From Anseranas semipalmata (taxonomy: Eukaryota > Chordata > Aves > Anseriformes > Anseranatidae): a DNA stretch of 64,000 nt. Shown here one piece after another: positions 50,701 through 63,785 of this stretch. Every line of letters starts with the position of its first letter. Position 1 is the first letter of the stretch. The translations under genes and the position numbers were made by a program. The notes beneath the pieces were generated by a model. It worked only from the letters and a program-made list of their open reading frames with translations. It had not been told where the DNA came from and searched no databases. Location of the stretch: positions 299,468 to 363,467 of the forward strand of contig VXAA01005188.1 in NCBI GenBank assembly GCA_013399115.1, read 5' to 3'.

Positions 50701-53700
50701 ACGTGTAGCTTTCTTGTATGAGATACTATCATCTCAAGGCTCAGGCAGCAGACATGCCGCTGCTCTGTGTTTTACCTCTCTCTTATAGAGCGACTTCTTA
50801 CAAAGTCACTTCCCAGCCTGCATCCCCTCTTACCTTTTGGGTGTCATGCTTATTTTCTGCTGTAAACGGCATGGGGCAGAAGTTGCCCCTTGCAATATCT
50901 CCGAAATGTTCAGCAGTTTCATTCACAGCCTCTGGGCACTACTGTAATAAACATAAATAATATTTACCCAGTTAGATCTGCAGTATTTTACCTTTATCTC
51001 CTTAAAGTAAACGCACAGCTTAATTTTTATCTAGTGCATCTGTGTGCACTCAGAATGTACCATTAAAGAAACTTTAACGTATATTTAATAGGTGTAAGTG
51101 TAACGAGTAGGAACCTGTGCAAATTAAGTAATTTGCTATGAAAAATGGTATGGAATGCAGAAAGATCAGCTTACGTTTATAACACTTCAATCACCTGTGT
51201 TATTTCCATGATATGCATAAATTTGGCTACTTCTGTAATATTTGAACTGAGGTTTTACACACATGCAAATATTTCTTTAGCAGTGGAAAACATAAAAGAG
51301 AAATGTACATATAATGCTTTCATCTACTGACTCACCACAATAATTCCAGATACAGTGGTTTTAGTGATAGCACTGAGCATGTGCAGAAAAATAAAAAGAT
51401 GGCTGATGTTTGCACACTAAACGGTGTGAATAACATGATATCAATATTAATCTATCCCTTATAAAATCTTAAGACCTTTTTATTTAATAAGATGCTGCAC
51501 AACAATATAATCTGTACTTTTCCAAATTAGCCACAAACCATCTGGTTTCTCTCCAATTACTTGATTTTTTTTTTCTAATCTCTAAATGTTACTGACCTAA
51601 AAAAGATTTGATCAAAGGCTGTTGGAATCCTAACCCCTCCAGCAACTATTAAATTGGTCCACTCTGTCCTGCGCTGACAAATCATTATACTCCAGAGCCT
51701 TACAATCCGTGGTAGTATCTCAATTAGAGATAAAGATGAAGCAACAGTGTTCCAAATTCATCTATCCATCTCAATATGACTTTATTCTTGAATAAAATAG
51801 AAAATCTATCTACAGTGATTTCTAGTCAGTCATTGCTAAGTTCACTGGAAACAGAATACTGTTTCTGCAGTAAGTTAATCATCAAGTGGATCCATATCAA
51901 CAGTTTAAAGTTAGGTAAATTGTCCTGCCTAAGTTAAATGACATTGAAAATAGCACACTCTTCCTTCTTTCTTATGTTTTCTTCCAATTTGCATTAAAGC
52001 TGTATTTGTGCATAGCTTTTAATTTGCTGTTTGTCTTGACAAGTCCTCTGCTTAGTCAATGAAGACTGGCTCGCAGAGACAAAATGTACCGAGATTCAGG
52101 CTTTCAAGAAAAGAATATTGAACTGACTAAATAAAAGACCTGCTGAATTTTATTAATTTCTTCAGTTTTATGAACTGATAATTCAGGTACAGAGTCCAGC
52201 TTCAGCCCTTCCACCTTCAGTGCTAAAGTTATTCACAAACATGACATAAGGACCACAGAATTGACTACCTTTGCCACTGAATTAAATATATTGTGTGCCA
52301 GCACCTACAGCAGTTCAAGAGAAGGTTTCAAGTAAGCTTGGAAGTGAAATATGTTTTTTCTTTTAATAGGCAAATATTAAATATGTGACTGAGCCAAACT
52401 GTCTAAAGCTGAACAAGAATGACCCAAACAATAGTAACTATTCTCCTCTTGGTGTAACTTTTAAACTCTAAATTTCAATATGCTTAAAGTAGGCACTGTT
52501 GTCAGCAGAAGTTGTACTGAAGGAACAGAAAAATGTTCGTGCCATTTCTGTAATGCCACTTTTCCAATTTTCCCAAATTTATAAATCTAGTCTATAAGAG
52601 GCACCAGTCACTAAACGGCCTCAATTAAGAAAAATAAGCAAGTCCATATCTACTCAGAAGAGCACTTGAATTGAATGTTCAAGTTCTATAGGTGGGGGGA
52701 AGGCTATCTCTTGCAGTGGGACCCATGCTATTTGACCAAGTAATCTCTGCAGAGTTATAATGATCACTTCTAACCTACTGCAGATTTTCTGATACGTTTT
52801 GTCACTGGTACAATAACATCTGTCCTTGTGGCACAGTCTGCAGGATGTCAAATACAGCCATATTTCAGTACTAAGTCATTTAGCATCTACTGGAAAAAAA
52901 AACCTTCAGGAAACTATCTTGTGGTCTTTTTGAACTTTTATGAGAGCATGAGAACTTACAGTGTAAGAACTTATCCTTTAGGGAGCTTTGGGTATCTTTT
53001 TCTCATTGTAAGACCATTATGCTATTATTTTTCCCCTCTAGAGTTCAGAACTAGTTTTTCCAATAGTAATTTGCTGCTATTGATATGGGAGCAGTGAACA
53101 TTTACATTGTAGGTGCAAAGTTTTATCATGAACACATTTCTCTGGCAAGACAACTCATCAGCTTCAAAGGCCTTTGGAACAAGCCTCGATTCTGACCACA
53201 AAATTCATTTGAATTTCATTGCTGTCTGTAAGGAACAGCGTGATACCTTTTGTGAATTGAATATTCCTACAGTATCAGTCTTTTTTATATTTAGTATTTT
53301 AATATGATCCATGACTTAAGTCACCTTTTGTACTGCTTTCTGTTTGACTATAATTTTATCTATTAATCATGTTAATCCAATAGAATCTGCCTTAATCAAA
53401 TGCAAGTCAATTACCCAGTTCATCAAATTATATTTTTAATGAAAGACGTTTTTTTAAGATTGAATACCAATTAGGGACGTGTTCACAGAATTCTGGCTAG
53501 CTTTAGAGCACGGGAACACTTGCCTCTCGACTGAGAAGGTAGTTTTCGTATCAACTTCCAGGTCAAGTAGTTTGAAGAGCACTTCTGAATAGATGCTAAA
53601 CACACAGTAGACAGTTGTTGCCTATGCACAGAGGCACTGTTTCACCAAAAAAATATCTGCATGCCTGTTATCTAACCACAGAGAGGGATTAGGCTAGGTA

Positions 53701-56094
53701 GACTTTAAAGGACAGGTTGTGATTTACAACACAGGAATTAAAATGAAGAGGAAGATTACACTGGCCAGTGGCTGTAAGCCTGGAATATGAATCAAATGTA
53801 CCGGCCCCAAAGATACCTGGATATTCAGAGCCCTGACCCACAGGAGCTTACTCAGAACGGTTTCCCTGACCCTAACAGCAAATTTTCTATTCATTTAATT
53901 CCCCTGCAGCTATAACTCAGAAGAGGAGCATCTGTATTTTGTGAGTTAATTTCTAGACCCCATTTGACCAACTTCCATTAAATCCTAAAAGAAAATTCAA
54001 GCTGCGGAAGATTATTCAAAAATTAGTCAAGTTTTTTTTTTTTTTTTTATCATACGCTTACACCTGAAAATGAAGTGATCAAGTGATTTGGTAGGGGAAG
54101 AATGCTGACCAGCTGATCAATTTGGTGAATCCAACCTTCTAAATCCAATGTGTGTAAAGACCTTCTTCACCTCTTCTTGGTTTCTATTCCCACCTCTTCA
54201 GTTCTGATTTGCCTGGGAGTCCTGCAGCCTCTCCCATCCCATACTAGCTTCCCTGGAAGCTCCAGGCAATCTTTCTGAGGGCAGCTGCTTAATCTGCAGG
54301 CAGGCCCACACACCAGCCTTTCACAATCTGGTCACTTATTCCATTATCTCTTTCCTTAGTATTTACTGAGCACAAAATAGTCTATTTAAAAAAGACACCT
54401 CTATGTTAAGTTATATTTAAATCTCGCCAAGGTCCTAACAGTACTTTTATAAAAAATTCTGCAGGGAAGAAGGGATGACTGATGTTGTTAAAAGACAGGC
54501 ATACATAAATGAAGCTTTTGTACACAAACATTTCACTGGCAGTAACACCACAGATCAGGAGGTTCACTAAAACAAAGGCCAGGTAAGACAATGCTCTTTA
54601 GGTATTTACACTTACATGCAAAGTACATCCAGCACAAAAGTAACCTGAATTCGTTCCCGCAGGAAGAAGGATGGTGTGCTGCACTTAACATATATGTAGT
54701 TCATTCAGAGTTGCAAAAGAGTCCACAAAAGGTGTGCATTTATCACCGAGGAACTGGAAAGAATAAATGTAAACAGATTTCCCTAAAGATAAAAGCAAAC
54801 CCATGTCAGGGAACCACTCAGACCAGTTAGAGAATCTAATGACCTCACTCTTCTGAAACGACTGACTGGTAGCTTGTGGCAATCAGACTGAGAAATTTTT
54901 CATTCCCACTGATTGGGTTCGTATTTTTGAGGAGCAGAGGCAATGAAACCATCTTGATTTTCAACAACCTCCAGTTGTTGAAACCTGCCAGTTTCTTTTC
55001 CCGCATTCTAATACAGTAGACACGATTCCCTGACAAAAGCTGCCACCACCCTATCTTGGTGACCTTCATCTCCTTAGCAGAATGTCCGCCCTGCAGACTG
55101 GAAGTATGACTAACTCAGCTATGCACACCTGGACAACTTGAAGCTAGCAGGTTCAGGAGGCAGTTACACTGCACAGAAATACATAAGGCTCTAGTTTCCA
55201 CCCAGCGTGCTAGACAAGCACAAAAGCCCAGTTCTAAGCTCTAACTTGTGGAGCTCTGCTTGCTTTGGATACACTAACTTGTCTACAAAGCTGTTTACAG
55301 AGTCAGCAGTCCAACATGCAGAATACCATAAGGCACCATAAAGTTTCATAGTGTACTTACCCATACAAAGTAAGATCTCCTTCAATATTTGGATACATTT
55401 TTAAAGCTACCTCAGGTAGCTGTGCTCATATCTATTGGAAATGACAGTAGCATGCAAGCATATAAAAGTAAGCCAGGATATTCTATCCCTAGGTTGCTTA
55501 ATTGAAGGCAGGGTATTTAGTTTCTACTTACTAATTCCTTAAAGAATTTCTTCTGAAAGCTAACCAGTTTTCAGCTTCTCAGCTTTTCTTTCTTTTTTTT
55601 TTTTTCCTTTTTCCTTTTTGTTTTGTTTTCTTTTATTTTCCAGGTGTAGGCACTTGAGCAACTTCACTAGACCTTGAATTAGCCAATGGCTAGGATCAAA
55701 CCTTTTAGGTTGTAAGAAATATAACAACTAATTGCAGGAGAACCAGGGTTTGTAGAAAGGAAAGACTTCAAATCTGTTCCACTCCTGTAAGCCTTGTTTT
55801 TTCTTCTTGCACGGATGTGTTGATCTGATCCTTGGTCTTGTCTTAAAATATTCTGTTTTTCAGTGCACACACTTGATATATGATGCAATTGTTCTGTTGT
55901 CTAAATGGAGGATGTCACTTAACTAAGGTCGTTCAACATAGTGAGCTGTTAAAGGATATTTTATAAGTCCTAAAGCAGCCTGTTTTCTTTCTTGGATGAA
56001 CTTTAAATTGCTCAGCTTAAACAGTTAAGCTACACAGATGATCAGAAAAAAGTATTATTGGAGAGCGGGGCTGCTTGTTATAAAATTATATAAT
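44728..56094. other. Intergenic sequence, no gene recognised
   Basis: AT-rich, with pyrimidine tracts at 45545-45582 and 55582-55641 and poly-A at about 45361 and 47051. Overlapping frames of 121 (plus, 49077-49442) and 134 codons (minus, 49103-49507) occupy a less AT-rich patch but show no family and no splice context. A short tandem of a TTAAATA...TTTTAAACATA word lies at about 50620-50671. Confidence 0.55.
45545..45582 (+). repeat. Pyrimidine tract (CT)n then poly-T
   Basis: CT/CTTT units run into 16-18 T. Simple sequence. Confidence 0.9.
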
Positions 56095-57525
56095 TTTATA
56101 TGTTTATCTATATAAATGTAAATAAACATATAAATTATATACAATTATCCCTTTTATTATAGAGATGTCTTAGAAAGCAAGACATTTGCCTTTTCAAACT
56201 TTGAATTTACATAGCAAAGAAAACTCTGAGGATGTAAAAGACTTGGTCCAGTATTGTAGAATGCTGAATAAAATAAAATAAAACAAAATACATTGTTCGC
56301 AGATAGTGTGCAAACACAACAAGGAATATTTCAAACAACAGCTATCCTTTATAAATTAAATTTCATCTGTAGCATTATTGTTGACAAATACCTTAAAGTA
56401 GTTATATTAAATTATATTAATTGTCTCCAATCTGAGTTAAATTCGAAATCTATATACATTCATTGTATGTGGCTTTCCTGAACTGACTTGTCTATAAATT
56501 CATCTTTTTAATCAGTATCAATTTAATTACTATAATTAGAATTAAAACAATGTGAATTTAAAAAGTGTTTTAGTGTTCTACTAAATGCTTTCACAGGAAA
56601 AAAAATAATAGTTTTAATTTGCTGTTAATTTCATCTAAAACATTTAAAATATTAAGCAAGAGAGACATTTGAGGCTTTTGAGAGAAATTACATCAGTCAG
56701 CCAGAGCTTCAGTTTACTCACTGAACTGATTGATGGCATGTAACATAATAAACAATCTATTTTCTAACTCCTCACAGCTACATAATGTCCTTGTTTCGTA
56801 TAGTAACTGAATTCCCAATACAATATTGACAAAGTGTCACTAGGCTGGAGCCAAGCTGACCTCATATCACCATTTTTCTTTCTGGACAGTTAACATTGCA
56901 GTGCACTGCTCCGAGTACCTGTGTGCCCAGTTCTGCAGTTTTCACAAAGGCAAAGCTCTCAGAGTACCTTAGTAGACCAGACTTGCACTGACTGGATTAA
57001 TAATAGAAAAGTCACTTAAAATGAGACTGTTTTTAAGACTTACGTTTTAATATTAAAGTGTTTTAAGAAATATTTTTAAACTAAGATTTTTCACGTTAGT
57101 TGAAGAATTTCTAGTTGAAGAATTTATGCAGCTGAGGACTGCACACAATTACAAGTGATTCTGGCTTGATGCCACTGGCATTGTAGAGATGATGATTTTG
57201 GCGGGAGCTGAGGTGTGTTAGCACTAGCAGGAGATGAACGTGCGGAAAGCCTAAGCCATCCTCCTGCTAGTGCAGAAGTTAGGAGACACCTTTACAGGAT
57301 TGGCACCCCTTGTACTGATAAGAAAGCCTGCACTTTTACAGTTTGGGTCCTGTTTATGCTCTAATGATTTCTAACACGTCCCACTGGCTACCAAGCATCA
57401 ACACTGCCGTTTTTAACTGCTTTTGCATTGGCCCCATGATTCAGGATTCAAAAGGCATTAGTTGCAGTACCTCCAGTAGCTCTCACCACCCCATTTGCAC
57501 GTGGCCTGCAATAGCTGCTAGCGAG
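56095..57525 (+). repeat. First copy of a 1,431-base duplicated block
   Basis: Repeated at 57898-59328 with a constant offset of 1,803; no difference was seen in the stretches compared, including two open frames that translate identically. The block ends at an N gap. It contains no recognised gene. Probably an assembly duplicate. Confidence 0.95.
57221..57273. repeat. Inverted repeat with 13-base perfect stem (first copy)
   Basis: GCACTAGCAGGAG (57221-57233) and its reverse complement (57261-57273). Three more pairs (ATG/CAT) form after a one-base bulge, leaving a loop of roughly 20 bases. Outside it, GGTGT and ACACC could add a second helix. The second copy is at 59024-59076. Confidence 0.9.
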
Positions 57526-57666
57526 NNNNNNNNNNNNNNNNNNNNNNNNNNNNNNNNNNNNNNNNNNNNNNNNNNNNNNNNNNNNNNNNNNNNNNNNNNN
57601 NNNNNNNNNNNNNNNNNNNNNNNNNNNNNNNNNNNNNNNNNNNNNNNNNNNNNNNNNNNNNNNNNN
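57526..57666. other. Assembly gap, 141 N
   Basis: Between the duplicated block and GC-rich sequence. In the second copy the same interval (59329-59599) is 271 bases, so the gap size is wrong if this is the same locus. Confidence 0.97.
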
Positions 57667-57896
57667 GCGGCCCCAGCCCGCCGCGCAGGGCTGCGGGACG
57701 CGGTGCCGGGGCCTCCCCCCGCCGCCCGGAGCTGTGCTGCGGCTCGGCCGCTGTCCTGGGCGCCTGCCCGAGCCGCGCTGCCGTCCCGCCAGCGTCCAGC
57801 CGGGCACCTCGCTGACCCGGCTTCCCGGCCCGAGCCCGCACCTGCCCCTCGCTGCGGGGCCCCTGCCGTCCCGCCGCCTGCAGCACGGCTGGCCTG
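57667..57896. promoter_or_regulatory. CpG-rich block, duplicate of 59600-59731 plus 98 bases
   Basis: The first 132 bases match 59600-59731 with two substitutions. The next 98 bases (57799-57896) are absent there and end at a single N, followed abruptly by AT-rich sequence. It is probably another haplotype's reading of the same island. Confidence 0.8.
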
Positions 57897-57897
57897 N

Positions 57898-59328
57898 TTT
57901 ATATGTTTATCTATATAAATGTAAATAAACATATAAATTATATACAATTATCCCTTTTATTATAGAGATGTCTTAGAAAGCAAGACATTTGCCTTTTCAA
58001 ACTTTGAATTTACATAGCAAAGAAAACTCTGAGGATGTAAAAGACTTGGTCCAGTATTGTAGAATGCTGAATAAAATAAAATAAAACAAAATACATTGTT
58101 CGCAGATAGTGTGCAAACACAACAAGGAATATTTCAAACAACAGCTATCCTTTATAAATTAAATTTCATCTGTAGCATTATTGTTGACAAATACCTTAAA
58201 GTAGTTATATTAAATTATATTAATTGTCTCCAATCTGAGTTAAATTCGAAATCTATATACATTCATTGTATGTGGCTTTCCTGAACTGACTTGTCTATAA
58301 ATTCATCTTTTTAATCAGTATCAATTTAATTACTATAATTAGAATTAAAACAATGTGAATTTAAAAAGTGTTTTAGTGTTCTACTAAATGCTTTCACAGG
58401 AAAAAAAATAATAGTTTTAATTTGCTGTTAATTTCATCTAAAACATTTAAAATATTAAGCAAGAGAGACATTTGAGGCTTTTGAGAGAAATTACATCAGT
58501 CAGCCAGAGCTTCAGTTTACTCACTGAACTGATTGATGGCATGTAACATAATAAACAATCTATTTTCTAACTCCTCACAGCTACATAATGTCCTTGTTTC
58601 GTATAGTAACTGAATTCCCAATACAATATTGACAAAGTGTCACTAGGCTGGAGCCAAGCTGACCTCATATCACCATTTTTCTTTCTGGACAGTTAACATT
58701 GCAGTGCACTGCTCCGAGTACCTGTGTGCCCAGTTCTGCAGTTTTCACAAAGGCAAAGCTCTCAGAGTACCTTAGTAGACCAGACTTGCACTGACTGGAT
58801 TAATAATAGAAAAGTCACTTAAAATGAGACTGTTTTTAAGACTTACGTTTTAATATTAAAGTGTTTTAAGAAATATTTTTAAACTAAGATTTTTCACGTT
58901 AGTTGAAGAATTTCTAGTTGAAGAATTTATGCAGCTGAGGACTGCACACAATTACAAGTGATTCTGGCTTGATGCCACTGGCATTGTAGAGATGATGATT
59001 TTGGCGGGAGCTGAGGTGTGTTAGCACTAGCAGGAGATGAACGTGCGGAAAGCCTAAGCCATCCTCCTGCTAGTGCAGAAGTTAGGAGACACCTTTACAG
59101 GATTGGCACCCCTTGTACTGATAAGAAAGCCTGCACTTTTACAGTTTGGGTCCTGTTTATGCTCTAATGATTTCTAACACGTCCCACTGGCTACCAAGCA
59201 TCAACACTGCCGTTTTTAACTGCTTTTGCATTGGCCCCATGATTCAGGATTCAAAAGGCATTAGTTGCAGTACCTCCAGTAGCTCTCACCACCCCATTTG
59301 CACGTGGCCTGCAATAGCTGCTAGCGAG
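57898..59328 (+). repeat. Second copy of the 1,431-base duplicated block
   Basis: Begins right after a single N at 57897 and corresponds to 56095-57525. Unlike the first copy, it runs on without a gap into unique sequence, so it is the better representation of the locus. Confidence 0.95.
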
Positions 59329-59539
59329 CCAAACCACGGGCCCCCAGGGGTAGTCAAAACACTCTAGGTGCAAATCTAGGTCAGATGAGAATGCAATTTT
59401 CTAAAAACCTTATATGGCTTAAAGTCTAAGTTCATCCTGTATTTTACACTTAGCCCACAAGTGACTAACTTTTGCAGACGTGCCCTTGAACAGTTTCAAT
59501 TTTGCCAAACATATGCCAAAAGGATTTGTCTCGAAGCCA

Positions 59540-59850
59540 CCCACACAACCTCCTCCTCCTGCCTCCCGAGGTCAGCTCTGAGCCAGTGCAGCTGTGTCGG
59601 CGGCCCCAGCCCGCCGCGCAGGGCTGCGGGAAGCGGTGCCAGGGCCTCCCCCCGCCGCCCGGAGCTGTGCTGCGGCTCGGCCGCTGTCCTGGGCGCCTGC
59701 CCGAGCCGCGCTGCCGTCCCGCCAGCGTCCANCCTGCAGGCGAGGAGAGGGCACGGCCCCGCCTGCCTGCTGCCCGCTGGGGCTGCCGCCTCACCTTCCC
59801 TTGCGGAGCAGCTGCTCCCTGGCACTACCGACACTCCCCTCTGCAGCTAA
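59540..59850. promoter_or_regulatory. Isolated CpG island with a single-N joint
   Basis: About 300 bases of very GC- and CpG-rich sequence in otherwise AT-rich, gene-free DNA, with a single N at 59732. The other copy shows that at least 98 bases are missing at that N. Frames of 129 and 204 codons cross the N and are not credible. Candidate for an unannotated promoter (lncRNA) or a developmental orphan island. Confidence 0.65.
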
Positions 59851-62825
59851 ATCCTGCTGCACTGGTGTTTTTCTGGCTTGTGCCGTCTTGGAATGGCAAC
59901 GTCAGTGCACATACAGTGCATTGCAGCACCTGGGAACAGGACTTCTATTATCTACTATATTTTGAAGAAGGGGGGTCTGTAAAGCAAAGCCTCATACAGC
60001 TTCCCACCAAAGGAACCTTAATCTATAAATATTATTCAGCTCAGTATCGCAGCAATTTTTGCGTATTTCTCAAGTGTATGTTAAATTGCAGTGGTTTAGG
60101 CCCTTATCAGAACTGACTGTTTAACCAGAATAACATGCTTTTTGAAGCCGTAACCACTGATGTGACTGAAGATCAGCATGCACTTATATTTTTACATCAC
60201 AAAATATAGGGAAGATATTATATAAGAGATATAGAAAATAAAGGCTATTACAGTATATAATTAACACAAACATTCTCCAGGTTTACCTGTCAAATACAGC
60301 GACAATGCAATACATTTATGTTTTAATTAGCCATGTTAGTGCTGGCACTATGAGGCACACATTTGTGTAGGATTATCACTCACCAAACCCACTCTGAATT
60401 CCAATTTTCTTAATCAGATTTTAATTTTCTGACCAACATTCCCCCTGATGCATCCAAGCTCCTAACAATTACATTCTTCTTTCTGAAAGCTTTTTTCACA
60501 GCCAGTTAAAGTAGGTGAAAATTGTTGTCTTCTGTATGTGCTCTTGCAACTTATTAGCAGGTTTCCGTTAAAGCAACTTTGTTGCTCAGTGCTATAAAAC
60601 TTCTAGCCACTTTCAACCCTACTGCTCACCTATTACCCTGAATTTTTCACAGGCTCCAGTTCTACTCTGTACAGCTCTGGGATCTTTCCCACCCGCTGCC
60701 CTTTCCACCACCCCACTGTTTTGGGGATGTGCAGTTGGCTGCTGTTTCAGGAGGTGATTGGTACACATGAAAAACAAGAAGTCTACTTAAATCCTACCTA
60801 GTAGTATTGCTGTACTTGGAGTCTCCCCAAATGATTCCTGTTCTCATTTACATGACCTAGTTAATTTCCCCTTCAACATTTTCAAACAGAAACACCTCTC
60901 TAAATTTGAATGAACAATCTCAACCTCATCCTAGGCTGATTACCCTGGGCTTGCATTAATATCCTAAAGTAATTTGGCTTTCCAAGTATCTGCCACGCAA
61001 CAAAACTTCACCTACGCTTGCTCCCTTGAGCTGGCTGTTCCTGCTTTTACAGATGACGTCTGGATGAATTTCTCTGGCACAAAAGGATATTTCCATCCCT
61101 CTTTAACCCTGGTTGACAATAATTAAACTGCACGATCCTCTTGAGCCCATGGCGACTTAGAAGAGTTTTGCATTTCCATGCAGCCCTTCTGGAGAAGCCA
61201 AGTGCCTGACTAATTTTGTGCATGTGAGTACATGAGTGCGTTAAGAGTTCCATTCACATCAGTCAGACTACTTACATGCTTTGGATTAATTATACATTTA
61301 AGGCAGATTTGCCAGTGATTACCATTAATTGCAACTGCAGTGATTTAGGTCCTTCCATCAGAGTTAGCGTAAGTGCATATGCCTCATTCTTCATTACTTT
61401 TTTTCCTTTTTATTGAAGCCAAATGGCCTCCCCGAATTCTTAGTTTCAAATAGAAGCTAACATAAACCCTAATGTCTCAAGACACAGCTGTGCTACTGCA
61501 GTCAAGTCTCATGAATTCCAGAGATGTGTTTATGCACTGCTCAGGTCGGCAATACAGGTGATGCTTCCCAGGCTTTGACGCCTTGTCGTGAAATAAGCAG
61601 ATTGTGTAGATTTCTGAACTGCATTAGAGAAGTATGATGCTTAGATGCCTGATATCTGGAGCAGCTAAGAAAGTAGCATGAGCTGATCTCACAGGTGTAT
61701 CAACATCTCAGCCCATGCCAAGCAGGTACGGTGTACAGCAGCTGTTTTAGGGAACCAATAGCTTGGTTATGGAGTCTTATTACTGTAGAGACAGATGCAA
61801 ATCAGAGATCAGCTGTAATGTATCAGATCCAAACTCCAAACATAACGGAAAGTAACAAATTAAAACAATACTATATTTTTCTCATGTGTCTTCTATACTA
61901 AATGCAGTTTAAAGGAGTGTGTTTTAGTGCTAACAGTCCTAATTTTTGCAAAGGGCTATCTTTATCCAGCAAGTGCATGTGGTGGAGGTGGAGTGAGAGG
62001 AAGGGACAAGGAAAAAAATGTTTGGCTACTAGTGATACAACGAGATGTAGACTTTCAGGAGTCGAGTCAATTTCCTTCATGACTGATCATAATCAAATAC
62101 AATAATTGCCAGTTAAAATAGCACTCTGAGAGGGCTCAATGCTGTAAGCCAACATCAGTAATGCTCAGCTTCAGCTATCACCCAACTGATGTTAACAGGG
62201 AGACTGCCACAGCCCAGGTTTTGCATGCAATGGTCCTAAATCATAAGCAAACAAATATGGAAATGGGGAATTACTGCATTAGTACAATCCTATGTTTTAC
62301 AGCCTGCCACCTTCCTGATGATCCCATCACTGAGGGCACCATGCATTCTGAGATGTAACAAGGAAAAATACTGAGGTTTATTTTTAGTAAGCCCTTATTA
62401 AAAGGTGCTAGTATTTCTTGACTTGTCCTTGAAGCCTGATTTCCTGTCACAAGACAGCTGCTTTTAATGTGCGAAAATGTTACTGGCTGAACACTGATTG
62501 CTATTCTGGCAGTTTTTATAATGGCATTCAAAAATGATCAAATAAGTAGCTCAAGGAAGGAAGGAGAAAGTTGCACCTGTTTCTCTTAGATTCTTTCCTT
62601 CTCCTTTCTTTGCCAGTAATAAAAAATGTATAGCTGGAAATTCAGAACATTTCAGATCTTCACTTCAAATAGACTGACACAGACTTTAGGCCTGTTTCTG
62701 TGTAACCATCAAGGAAATCATACTTATTGATTAATGACATTAAAATTCAACTTTGGGCCACTAATCTGCTACACCAAAGCCATATAAAATGGTCTCAGTT
62801 AGCAAAGGTTCACCAGGAAAAAGAA

Positions 62826-62838
62826 CCCCCCCCCCCCC
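62826..62838 (+). repeat. Poly-C tract, 13 bases
   Basis: Uninterrupted C run in AT-rich DNA; probably length-variable. Confidence 0.95.
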
Positions 62839-63717
62839 AGTGACTTATCAAAACTTAACATGTAGAATTTGTTCAAAACAGCAATAACGATTATCAGGTC
62901 AGCACACAGAAAATACCTGAACGGTGAAGAAATGTGTTTACATTATACTTATGTGTTTTAGATGCAATATATATTGCCGTAATTAGTGTCTGATATTTAG
63001 TGATTATCTAAACCATCCCTATCTTCAGAATCACAAATTCTAAATAAATTTCTAATAATAGTTATTTGCCCAATTTACATTCAACTTGCCATATTATCAG
63101 AATACTTTTTAAATTTTTTTTTTACATTTTGACAATGAAAAAGCATCTCTAATGACAGGAAAACACAAAGGTGCTTACAGATAGTCATATATTAGCATGT
63201 AGCCATAATTTTATATATATATATTTAAGCATCTCTGTGTATACATAAAAGACACAACAAATGAGAAATGTATAGTTTATACACATAATAAAGGCAAAAT
63301 AAATATCTGAGTAGTCATTTTATATTATCCTTTTGATCTATAGACTACCAGTGGAAGACAATCTTTTGTTTATATTATGTGAGGTAAAATTTTGAAACAG
63401 GATTTTGTGTCTATCTTCCTGCTCACTTCATAATTAAGCCTGTAGGGCTTCATGGTTTATTTTTTAATGCTGTACTTGTCAATTTCTGTTATCACTAATT
63501 TAAAGTTCACAGCTCCATATACGATAAAAATATGAGGACAAAACAATTTATACAAAAACATTTAGAGTTGAAGGGTTGGCTAAGTTTTCCTGTGTGTACT
63601 CTCGAGGATTTCATTTCAAGCAGTGCTGATTTACAAAGCCAGAGAAGGAGTACAAAGCTCTAGTGACATGGACTTTCCTCCACACCTCTGTATCTTTTTC
63701 CCCTCCATCTTTCTCCC

Positions 63718-63785
63718 TTTATATGTATAATATATATATAAATTTTATCTCATTCATATATTTATCTCATTTATATATGTATATG
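63718..63785 (+). repeat. TA-rich imperfect microsatellite
   Basis: ATATAT and TTTATAT units with interruptions, including two TTTATCTCATT-like repeats. Confidence 0.8.

Noticed and set aside
59461..60116. Frames of 129 and 204 codons over the 59.6-kb CpG island
   Set aside because: They cross an N joint where at least 98 bases are missing, so the frame is not real; composition is low-complexity proline/alanine/arginine.
27394..61808. Shared ATGCAAATCAGAGA word at 27394 and 61795
   Set aside because: A 14-base match between two places is expected by chance several times in 64 kb.
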